Shown here: positions 1-5,385 of the stretch, piece after piece
Layout: every line of letters starts with the position of its first letter
Position numbering within the stretch: the stretch's first letter is position 1
NCBI GenBank assembly: GCA_021805275.1
Contig: JAJZFQ010000034.1
Location: 8,623-14,151, forward strand
DNA length: 5,529 nucleotides
Source: Pseudomonadota bacterium
GTDB lineage: Bacteria > Pseudomonadota > Gammaproteobacteria > Steroidobacterales > Steroidobacteraceae
Reading direction: 5' to 3'
The notes under the pieces: model-generated
What the model was told of the DNA's origin: nothing
Seen by the model: the letters and a program-made list of their open reading frames with translations, nothing else
The model's database searches: none
Made by a program: the position numbers and the translations under genes

Positions 1-918
1 GGTGCGCACCCCGCCGATGTCCGCACTGACGGCCGACTCGCGCGGGAAGCCGCCCACCAGCATGCCGATGTCGGTGGTGGTGCCGCCGATGTCCGCGACC
101 AGCGCATCACTCAGGCCCGAGAGGTAAGCCGCGCCGCGCATGGAATTGGTCGGACCGGAGGCGAAAGTCAGCACTGGGTACTCGGCAACCCGCTCGGCGC
201 TCATCAGCGTGCCGTCGTTCTGGCTGATGAAAAACGGCGCCTCGATCCCGAGGGCGCGCAGGGCTGATGCGAACGCGGCCACGACTTCGCGCGCCATCGC
301 GGCGAGCGAGGCGTTCATGATGGCCGCGTTTTCCCGCTCGATGATCCCGATCCGGCCGATCCGGCTCGACAGCGTCACGGCGATCTGCGGAGCTTCCTGC
401 GCGATGATCTGCGCCGCCCGTTCCTCCATCGCGGCGCTGACCGGCGAGAACAGTCCACAGATCGCGGCGCACGTCAGCCCGTCGGCCTTCATTTGGCGCG
501 CCGCCTCTGCGACCGCGCGCTCATCAAGCGGTGAGTTGATCCGTCCGTCGTAGTGATACCCGCCACGCACGCAGTACACGTTGTGGCCGATCGCCGCGAC
601 GAAGTCCCGTGGCCAGTCCATCAACGGCGGCACGCCGCGCGCGGCCGGCAGGGCGATGCGCAGCACCCCGACGCGCGAGAGATTGCGCCGCTCGACGAAC
701 GCGTTGGTGAAATGCGTGGTGCCGATCATCACCGCGGCGATGCTGACCGGGTCGCGCTCGCCGCCCGTGTCGTCCCGCAGGATGGCGCGGATCGCCCCCA
801 CGATGCCGTCGCTGACGTTGGGCGTCGTCGGATGCTTGTGGAACGCGAGCAGACGTCGACCGTCCATGAGCACGGCGTCCGTGTTCGTCCCACCGACATC
901 GACCCCGATTCGCAGCAC
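1..918 (-). CDS. Hydantoinase/oxoprolinase family protein, N-terminal part (3' end beyond left edge)
   Basis: The minus strand reads open from a GTG at 918-916 to the left edge: 306 codons without a stop. The protein opens with an ASKHA-type nucleotide-binding loop, IGVDVGGTNTDAVLMDG (residues 4-20). It then has a GTTHFTNAFVERR segment (66-78), an ISQNDGTLMS segment (231-240) and a second phosphate loop, DIGGTTTDIGMLVGG (276-290). These are hallmarks of the HyuA / 5-oxoprolinase family (Hydant_A_N followed by Hydantoinase_A), which hydrolyses cyclic amides such as hydantoins, 5-oxoproline or lactams, usually with ATP, in the cytoplasm. The exact substrate cannot be read from this fragment. 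The NDGTLM and GTTHFTN segments recall, from memory, the shorter HyuA-like proteins that pair with a DUF917 protein; that is inference. The start is firm: upstream the frame runs to a stop at 976-978 with no ATG, GTG or TTG, and GGGGGAG lies 6 bases before the GTG. The C-terminal part is missing because of the window edge, not visible damage. Confidence 0.93.
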   Translation of the reverse strand, partial: MLRIGVDVGGTNTDAVLMDGRRLLAFHKHPTTPNVSDGIVGAIRAILRDDTGGERDPVSIAAVMIGTTHFTNAFVERRNLSRVGVLRIALPAARGVPPLMDWPRDFVAAIGHNVYCVRGGYHYDGRINSPLDERAVAEAARQMKADGLTCAAICGLFSPVSAAMEERAAQIIAQEAPQIAVTLSSRIGRIGIIERENAAIMNASLAAMAREVVAAFASALRALGIEAPFFISQNDGTLMSAERVAEYPVLTFASGPTNSMRGAAYLSGLSDALVADIGGTTTDIGMLVGGFPRESAVSADIGGVRT

Positions 919-924
919 GCTGGA

Positions 925-931
925 CTCCCCC
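925..931 (-). promoter_or_regulatory. Ribosome binding site of the hydantoinase-family gene
   Basis: On the minus strand GGGGGAG sits 6 bases before the GTG at 918-916. It is the strongest Shine-Dalgarno match among the three GC-rich genes and decides the non-ATG start. It would allow independent translation of this gene if it is co-transcribed with the upstream regulator. Confidence 0.75.
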
Positions 932-990
932 GCCGAGGCTTGTGCCCCTGTCCGGCAAGCTTTACCCGCCGCGAATCAAGCGCCAATGAG

Positions 991-1031
991 AAAAAAAGCT
1001 AGGAGCCGGGGGAACTCCGGTAGGAGGGCTC
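991..1031 (-). terminator. Possible weak intrinsic terminator between regulator and hydantoinase genes
   Basis: Read on the minus strand, a run of seven T (997 to 991) follows a GC-rich segment. That segment can fold in competing ways: GAGCC (1031-1027) with GGCTC (1007-1003), or GGAG (1018-1015) with CTCC (1005-1002). Each stem is only 4-5 base pairs, and 4-5 bases lie between the stem and the T-run. It could end or attenuate transcription leaving the regulator gene, whose stop is at 1055. The short stems make this tentative. Confidence 0.33.
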
Positions 1032-1054
1032 GATCGGCCCCGCGCCACACCAGC

Positions 1055-3742
1055 CTACCGATTCTGGGAGGGTCCGCCGCACAGTACGCCCAGTTCGCGG
1101 GCCCGCACCAGCGCCTCCAGGCGCCCGTGGGAGCGGGTCTTGGTGTAGATGTTCTTCAGATGAAAGCGCACTGCATGCTCGCTCACCCCGAGGCGGCGGG
1201 CGATCAGCTTGTCTTTCAGGCCCCGATCGAGCTGCTGCAGCACGTCGAGCTCGCGCGGACTGAACAGCGGCGCCTGCCGGGCGGCCTCCCCGGTGAGCCG
1301 CCCCTGCAGTTCGCGAGCCTGCACGCGCAGCGCCTCCACCGCCAGTCTCTGGCCCGCCTCGCTGAGCAGCGGGGCGACCACCGCCCCCTCGCGCAGCACG
1401 GCGCGCAGATAGCCCGTGCGTGCGATCTGCGCACAGACCTCCCCGATGCGCCCGAGCGCGCCTGCGCGCTCGCCCATTCCATCGAGGCAGATGGCCGAGA
1501 GCACGTTCAGGCGCAGCGTCATGCGCTCGGCACCGCGGACGCGGCCGTATGTCAGCGCCGCCTCGCAGACGCGCAGCCCCTCAGCGTACCGTCCATGGCG
1601 CGTCATCAGACGTGCCCAGGCCGTGGCCAGGCACTCGACCTCTCGCCACGACGCCCCTTCGCCCGCGGCGAGACCGGCGTCGGCGAACCGCGTCGGGCTT
1701 CTCTCGGCCACGCGCAGCGCCCGGTCGGGTTCACCGGCGAGTGTCAGGGATGCCACGCGCAATCCATCGAGCATGGGCACCAGTTTCGCAAGACCGAGGC
1801 GCTGCGCATGCGAGTGGGCCTCATCGAGCATGGCGAGCGTCTCCTCGAGCCCACGATCGAGCAGGTAGAGTTCGGCGCAAGCGCCATACGCGGCCGCATA
1901 GATCTCGAACCAGGCCTCGGCATTGCGCAGCCGCACGACGAGCTGCGAGAGGCGCCGCTTTGCGTTGCCCACGGCATTGCATTCGAGATCCAGCTCGGCG
2001 CTCAGGACATCGCCGATCAGGCGCAGACCCTCATCGTGCGGAAAGTGTCTGCGACTCTTGCGCCGGCCTCGCTCATAGCGCTGCAGCGCCTCTTGTGTAT
2101 CGCCGCGGGCCATCGCGATCGATCCGGTGTGAAAGTCGATGAAATTCGTGCCGTAGACTGATCCGAACGCCAGGCAGTGCGCGGCGGCCTCCTCGCCGTA
2201 GCGCCACGCCGCCTCAAACAGTCCGCTCTGCAAGTGAGTCACGCACAGCACGGTCTTGTGATGCGCCAGCTCCACGTCGCCGGCGGCTGGATCATGCAGA
2301 CCCTGGCCGAGGGAGCGCAGATGCGCATCGCTCAGCGGCAAACAGCAGTAGATCACCAGCATCGAGAGAATGAACAGTCCCTCGCGCCGCAGCGCCGCGG
2401 CGTGCGGTGCGGCGGGATCGAGCGACAGGTCGCGTGTGGCGGCGACGACCCGGTCATACTGAGCGCGCGCCTCGTGCAGCCGCGACTGCTTGATCAGCAC
2501 GATGGCGCGCATCAACCCCAGTCGCGGCATGGCGGCAATCATCTCCTCGTCGATCAACCGCTCCGCCGCGATGACCTCCTCCATGCCGTGGCGGATCCAG
2601 ATCGACACTCCCCCCGCCTGCAGGATCAGCGCCCCGGTGAGCATCTTGTCGCCGGCGGCCTTGGCGTGCCGCAGGGCGTCCAGAAGATTCCGCGTGCGGG
2701 ACAGCCATTGCGCGGCGCGCCGGTGCACCTGTGCGCAGTGCGCCGAGGAGCGCTCGGCGAGCGTCGCGAAGTGCTCGCGCAGCATCGGATGCAGCCGCAC
2801 GTGACCGGCGGCGCCCTCCAGAGGCGGTATCAGCGCCGAGAGGTACTCCAGACTGCGCAGGATCTGCCCGCTGTCCTGCGCATCGCGCACGTAATCGGCG
2901 AGTTCGACGCTGACCGCATCGAGCAGGCTGACGTCGCAGAGGAACTGCAGCTGCCGCTCGGTGAGACCGCGCACCAGCTGTTCGGTGAAGTACGTTGCGG
3001 CCACGGCCTGCGGTGCATGATCGCGCCGCATGCCGCGAGCCTCGAGCGGATCCTTCATCGCGAGCGCGCGTACGATCTGCAGCGCGACGGGCCAGCCTTC
3101 GGTCTGCTCGCGCACGGCACCCAGATCATGGGCCGCCGCCGAGCCTTCAAGACAGGCGTTCATCTCCGCCGGCGTGAAGCGCAGCGCGCCGGCGTCAATG
3201 GCGTTCAACTGCCCCATCAGCGCAAGGTGGGACAGCGACAGACCGGGATTGGCGCGCGCGGCGAGCGCCACGTGCAGATTCTCCGGCGCGTAGCGGATCA
3301 GCGTATCGAGCTGCATGTGAACGTCGGCGTCCGTGACTCGTTCGACATCATCCAGGATGAGGCAGATCTGCTGCTGGACGCGGGTCGCGGCATGCAGCAG
3401 GGCATGAACCGCCGGCGTGCCGGCCGGCGCGCCCAGGTGACCGTCCTGCAGCAGCCCGGTGGCAGACATCTCGACACCCGCCTCCTGCAGCGCGAAGGCC
3501 ATGTAGGCCGCGAGCCGCTCAGCGCTGTCGTCCGCATCGAGCGTCAGCCACGCCACGCGTACGCCCTCGGCGAGCAGCCGCTCGCGCCACTGCGCCAGAA
3601 GCGTGGTCTTACCGAAACCGGCGGGCGCCTCCAGCAGCGTTACGCGCCGCGAACGGCCCGCCGAGAGCCGCTCGAGGAGCCGCGTGCGCTTGAGCACCAC
3701 CACGCCTTGCTTCGGCGGTGAAATCTTCGTCTTCAGCAGCAC
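1055..3742 (-). CDS. MalT-type (LAL) LuxR-family transcriptional regulator with N-terminal STAND ATPase
   Basis: The 895-residue protein is close to E. coli MalT in length (about 900). The N-terminus LLKTKISPP and a later RLLERL match the usual MalT-family opening. A Walker A loop APAGFGKTT (residues 39-47) and a Walker B strand ICLILDD (126-132) mark a STAND-type NTPase. LRFTPAEM (187-194) and TEGWPVALQI (214-223) are typical of this group. A long helical, TPR-like middle follows. The C-terminus (about 826-890) is a LuxR/GerE helix-turn-helix: SPRELDVL, IARRLGVSEHAVRFHLKNIYTK, then RLEALVRARELG. Such proteins are cytoplasmic signal-integrating activators: an inducer and ATP drive self-assembly and promoter activation. 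The inducer is unknown here, and true maltose control is not implied because no maltose genes are in view. The GTG start (3742-3740) gives the family N-terminus; the frame is open only back to a stop at 3787-3785. No good Shine-Dalgarno is present (AGAGG is 14 bases away). It diverges from hutD and precedes the hydantoinase gene, a plausible target. Confidence 0.95.
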   Translation of the reverse strand: MLLKTKISPPKQGVVVLKRTRLLERLSAGRSRRVTLLEAPAGFGKTTLLAQWRERLLAEGVRVAWLTLDADDSAERLAAYMAFALQEAGVEMSATGLLQDGHLGAPAGTPAVHALLHAATRVQQQICLILDDVERVTDADVHMQLDTLIRYAPENLHVALAARANPGLSLSHLALMGQLNAIDAGALRFTPAEMNACLEGSAAAHDLGAVREQTEGWPVALQIVRALAMKDPLEARGMRRDHAPQAVAATYFTEQLVRGLTERQLQFLCDVSLLDAVSVELADYVRDAQDSGQILRSLEYLSALIPPLEGAAGHVRLHPMLREHFATLAERSSAHCAQVHRRAAQWLSRTRNLLDALRHAKAAGDKMLTGALILQAGGVSIWIRHGMEEVIAAERLIDEEMIAAMPRLGLMRAIVLIKQSRLHEARAQYDRVVAATRDLSLDPAAPHAAALRREGLFILSMLVIYCCLPLSDAHLRSLGQGLHDPAAGDVELAHHKTVLCVTHLQSGLFEAAWRYGEEAAAHCLAFGSVYGTNFIDFHTGSIAMARGDTQEALQRYERGRRKSRRHFPHDEGLRLIGDVLSAELDLECNAVGNAKRRLSQLVVRLRNAEAWFEIYAAAYGACAELYLLDRGLEETLAMLDEAHSHAQRLGLAKLVPMLDGLRVASLTLAGEPDRALRVAERSPTRFADAGLAAGEGASWREVECLATAWARLMTRHGRYAEGLRVCEAALTYGRVRGAERMTLRLNVLSAICLDGMGERAGALGRIGEVCAQIARTGYLRAVLREGAVVAPLLSEAGQRLAVEALRVQARELQGRLTGEAARQAPLFSPRELDVLQQLDRGLKDKLIARRLGVSEHAVRFHLKNIYTKTRSHGRLEALVRARELGVLCGGPSQNR

Positions 3743-3897
3743 GGCGCGCAGCAGAGCCTCTGGCGGCCAATGGCCGCAACGGGATCACCACCACATTCTC
3801 GCACTGCGGCGGCGCCAGCGCGATACGGGTCGGCCGGTTGCGCACGTTGGCGAGCGGCTGTGCGAACCGATCGGCACCGGCTCACCGCACTGCACGA

Positions 3898-3924
3898 AAT
3901 ATATATTATTAATCAATGTGTTAA
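3898..3924 (-). promoter_or_regulatory. Candidate sigma-70-type promoter for the MalT-type regulator
   Basis: On the minus strand TTAACA (3924-3919, 5 of 6 to TTGACA) and TATATT (3903-3898, 5 of 6 to TATAAT) are separated by 15 bases, shorter than the usual 17. It would leave an untranslated leader of roughly 150 bases before the GTG at 3742. AT-rich DNA produces such boxes by chance, so this is tentative. Its sole occurrence in the divergent gap, pointing at the regulator, supports it. Confidence 0.4.
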
Positions 3925-3928
3925 ATAA
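3906..3928. repeat. Imperfect AT-rich inverted repeat, possible operator
   Basis: TTATTAA (3906-3912) and TTAAATAA (3921-3928) form an imperfect dyad around an 8-base centre; the left arm lacks one T compared with a perfect match. It overlaps the candidate regulator promoter, so it could be a binding site for a regulator or nucleoid protein. In DNA this rich in A and T, a dyad of this size may also be chance. Confidence 0.3.
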
Positions 3929-4085
3929 CTTTCCGCACACAGATTCCCGATAAGTCTCGCGAGCGGCCGCGCCGCTATCAAACGCGCGGCACCGCCCGCC
4001 GGACTGGAGTCGCGCCCCGTTCAGCCCCTGAATCCCAGTGTCCAACATTGGGTCCGTTCCACGCCGCGCACCGCGCGCCGCTGCC

Positions 4086-4113
4086 TCGACCCCGGGGTCA
4101 AAACGCGTAGACT
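4086..4113 (+). promoter_or_regulatory. Candidate hutD promoter giving a leaderless or near-leaderless message
   Basis: TCGACC (4086-4091, 4 of 6 to TTGACA) and TAGACT (4108-4113, 4 of 6 to TATAAT) are 16 bases apart. Seven bases separate the -10-like box from the GTG at 4121, which places the expected transcription start at or next to the start codon. This fits the absence of any Shine-Dalgarno sequence before that codon. Both boxes are weak matches, so confidence is low. Confidence 0.35.
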
Positions 4114-4120
4114 GCCGCGC

Positions 4121-4786
4121 GTGATCACCCGCAAGACGCCTGGACCGAAGGTCCTCAGACATCAGTCCTATCGAGCCATGCCCTGGCGCAACGGGCGCGG
4201 CACGACCCTCGAGATCGCCCGCGAACCGGCCACCGGCGAGGGGTTCATCTGGCGCCTGAGTCTCGCCGACATCGCCGCAGACGGCGCGTTCTCGCTCTAC
4301 CCCGGTTACAGCCGGGCGCTCGTGCTCATCGACGGTATCGAGCTGCGGCTGCGGTTCCGTGGACACGGTGGCAGCTTGCTCACGCCCGCCAAGCGCGCCA
4401 CCCGGTTCGAGGGCGCGTGGCAGACTCGCTGCGCGGTCCCGCAGGGGCGCTGCACCGACCTGAGCCTGATCGTGCTTAACGGCACGGCGGCGCGCCCCGG
4501 CGCCATCGTGCGTGCCCCCAAGGTGCTGCCGGTCAACTCGACTCGACGCGTGGCACTGCCGGCAGGCCTTTACGCGGCGGTGTTTGTGCTTGAGGGAGCG
4601 GTTGCGGTCAGCACGGCGGGGCGCGCTCGAGTGGCCACGCTGCACGGCCGAGACACACTGCTATGGCGCCCCGGACCGCTGCGCACGCAGCTGCTGCGCA
4701 ACCTCGGTCAATCTCCCGCACGGCTCGTCGTGCTGTGCTGGAGTCCGCGCCCATACGACCGCAACTCGCCGACCCATGTCCCTTGA
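4121..4786 (+). CDS. hutD: HutD/Ves family cupin protein
   Basis: This is a 221-residue protein; E. coli Ves has about 191. Family motifs appear in order: MPWRNGRGTTLEI (residues 20-32, family norm NGGG), FIWRLSLADI (42-51), DGAFSLYPGYSRALVLIDG (54-72), FEG (96-98) and GRCTDLSLIVLN (109-120). HutD/Ves proteins are small cytoplasmic bicupins. In Pseudomonas, HutD is linked to histidine utilisation, where it is thought to limit hut expression, perhaps by sensing a pathway intermediate. No enzyme activity is firmly established. No other hut gene lies here, so this copy is outside a visible hut operon and its role may differ. The GTG at 4121 retains the short lead VLRHQSYRAMPW, which resembles family N-termini. 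The ATG at 4178 would start at MPWRNG and also keep all motifs. Neither has a clear Shine-Dalgarno. It is transcribed away from the MalT-type regulator. The stop is TGA at 4784-4786. Confidence 0.9.
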   Translation: MITRKTPGPKVLRHQSYRAMPWRNGRGTTLEIAREPATGEGFIWRLSLADIAADGAFSLYPGYSRALVLIDGIELRLRFRGHGGSLLTPAKRATRFEGAWQTRCAVPQGRCTDLSLIVLNGTAARPGAIVRAPKVLPVNSTRRVALPAGLYAAVFVLEGAVAVSTAGRARVATLHGRDTLLWRPGPLRTQLLRNLGQSPARLVVLCWSPRPYDRNSPTHVP

Positions 4787-4800
4787 TGAGGCCATGTCCC

Positions 4801-4823
4801 AGCGCACGTGGGAGTGCGTTTCT
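4801..4823 (+). terminator. Possible weak terminator after hutD
   Basis: Fifteen bases after the hutD stop, CGCAC (4803-4807) pairs with GTGCG (4814-4818) around a 6-base loop. The stem extends by a G-T and an A-T pair (4802/4819, 4801/4820). The following T-rich tract is short (TTTCT, 4819-4823), so termination would be inefficient. Position and orientation fit hutD, and no gene follows for about 560 bases. Confidence 0.35.
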
Positions 4824-5177
4824 GCTCATCCGCATCCGGGCCGTTGCATACCGATCGAGGCGTGCGCAAGAACCGTGTGCGGTCGGCGTTCCAGTCCACC
4901 GTAGCGCGCGCAAGCCTTTGCTGCAGCCCGCGTTGCGCACCGACTAGCGGCCTGCGAGGAACAGGGCCGTTGGGTCAGTCTGCCCCGGCAATGCGTTTTC
5001 CTGAACGGCCATTTGGGGGCAACGCAGCAACGTCTTCGGACTGGCGGCACAGAGGGTGGGCGGGCAGTCGGACGACGCATGAGGCACGAGGCACGAGCGA
5101 AACAGGAACTCGGCGCGCAAATCGAGCGCTTGAAGCCGAACCGTTCATCGTCGCAATGCTCAGGGTACAGGGGTGGC

Positions 5178-5269
5178 CCCGCTTTAGACACCGTTGACAT
5201 CGCGAGAGAAATACGGCAGTAGGTGCAAGTTGAATACGGCCTGGTTACGACTGTCGGCCCGCTTTACAG
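5178..5269 (+). promoter_or_regulatory. Candidate enhancer-like region (two CCCGCTTTA repeats) for the sigma-54 promoter
   Basis: CCCGCTTTA occurs at 5178-5186 and again at 5258-5266, exactly 80 bases apart. The second copy lies within a dyad CTGT-N11-ACAG (5251-5269), similar in form to sites of sigma-54 activators (NifA sites are TGT-N10-ACA). The first lies within GGTG-N13-CACC (5172-5192). AATACGGC is also repeated, at 5210-5217 and 5233-5240. All are about 90 to 180 bases upstream of the predicted start point, where enhancer-binding activators usually sit. The activator is unknown and chance repetition is possible. Confidence 0.35.
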
Positions 5270-5298
5270 CTGCCGATGAGATTGAGCAGCCGGCAAGA

Positions 5299-5311
5299 CA
5301 GGATGCTGATT
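5299..5311 (-). promoter_or_regulatory. IHF-like site upstream of the sigma-54 promoter
   Basis: On the minus strand AATCAG-CATC-CTG matches the IHF consensus WATCAR-N4-TTR in all but one defined position (C for the first T of TTR). It lies about 45-57 bases upstream of the predicted start point and next to an AT-rich tract. That is the usual place for IHF-assisted DNA bending between a distant activator and sigma-54 RNA polymerase. Confidence 0.4.
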
Positions 5312-5329
5312 AATTTAATGATTTTTTCC

Positions 5330-5345
5330 TGGCACATAAATTGCT
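5330..5345 (+). promoter_or_regulatory. Sigma-54 (RpoN) -24/-12 promoter of the exported-protein gene
   Basis: TGGCACA-TAAA-TTGCT matches the consensus TGGCACR-N4-TTGCW at every defined position. The invariant GG (5331-5332) and GC (5343-5344) are separated by exactly 10 bases. Transcription should begin near 5356, leaving a leader of about 30 bases before the ATG at 5386 that contains the ribosome binding site. A T-rich tract (5322-5327) lies just upstream. Such promoters need an ATP-hydrolysing enhancer-binding activator, so expression should be tightly conditional. Confidence 0.75.
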
Positions 5346-5373
5346 TCTTCAGACCGTACGAGCCTGCTGCGAT

Positions 5374-5378
5374 AGGGA
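5374..5378 (+). promoter_or_regulatory. Ribosome binding site of the exported-protein gene
   Basis: AGGGA lies 7 bases before the ATG at 5386 and 13 before the in-frame ATG at 5392, favouring the first start. A second weaker purine run, AGAG (5382-5385), is 6 bases before the 5392 ATG, so that start cannot be excluded. Confidence 0.55.
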
Positions 5379-5385
5379 TTTAGAG

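Larger units (their letters stand above)
3743..4120. other. Divergent intergenic region between the MalT-type regulator and hutD
   Basis: This 378-base stretch has no convincing gene. Short open frames cross it but have no recognisable domains and overlap the flanking genes out of frame. Most of it is GC-rich, including the adjoining palindromes CTCGCGAG (3956-3963) and GCGGCCGC (3963-3970). A sharp AT-rich island at about 3896-3930 stands out. Leftward transcription of the regulator and rightward transcription of hutD should both start within it. Confidence 0.7.
4787..5385. other. Long region without a recognisable gene, upstream of a sigma-54 promoter
   Basis: About 600 bases follow hutD. 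Open frames of up to roughly 130 codons cross it on both strands, but their translations are rich in Arg, Cys, Ser and Pro with no recognisable domain or good ribosome binding site. I see no tRNA- or rRNA-like sequence. Small features are a tandem GAGGCAC doublet near 5081-5097 and a TGCCCC/GGGGCA pair around 4980-5025. The last 200 bases contain short direct repeats, an IHF-like site and the sigma-54 promoter listed separately. The region may be decayed coding DNA plus a long control region. Confidence 0.6.

Noticed and set aside
581..3721. Two long plus-strand open frames (581-2161 and 2177-3721, over 500 codons each) antisense to the MalT-type regulator and overlapping the start of the hydantoinase gene
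   Set aside because: They are mirror frames of a highly GC-biased gene. Their translations are rich in Arg, Ala, Gln and His with no recognisable domain, while the minus strand encodes a full-length family protein.
3609..3845. Minus-strand 78-codon frame overlapping the 5' end of the regulator, considered as a leader peptide or an N-terminal extension by frameshift
   Set aside because: It is in a different frame from the regulator, has no domain or ribosome binding site, and the regulator's own N-terminus already fits the family.
3956..3970. Adjoining palindromes CTCGCGAG and GCGGCCGC
   Set aside because: Short self-complementary GC-rich octamers are common by chance in this composition.
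3785..4645. 286-codon minus-strand open frame opposite hutD, running into the divergent gap
   Set aside because: It covers a confident HutD gene on the other strand, has low-complexity Arg/Ala-rich sequence and crosses the AT-rich promoter island.
5081..5097. Tandem doublet of GAGGCAC
   Set aside because: Only two full copies of a 7-base unit; too small to be meaningful.
5165..5200. Possible insertion-sequence terminal fragment around the TGGCCCCGCTTTAGACACC segment
   Set aside because: It vaguely resembles IS3-family ends, but no transposase remnant, matching second end or target duplication is visible, so it is not annotated as mobile.
4808..5222. Small open frames of 60-130 codons on both strands after hutD
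   Set aside because: None has a recognisable motif or good ribosome binding site, and their composition (Arg, Cys, Ser, Pro) looks like random GC-rich translation.
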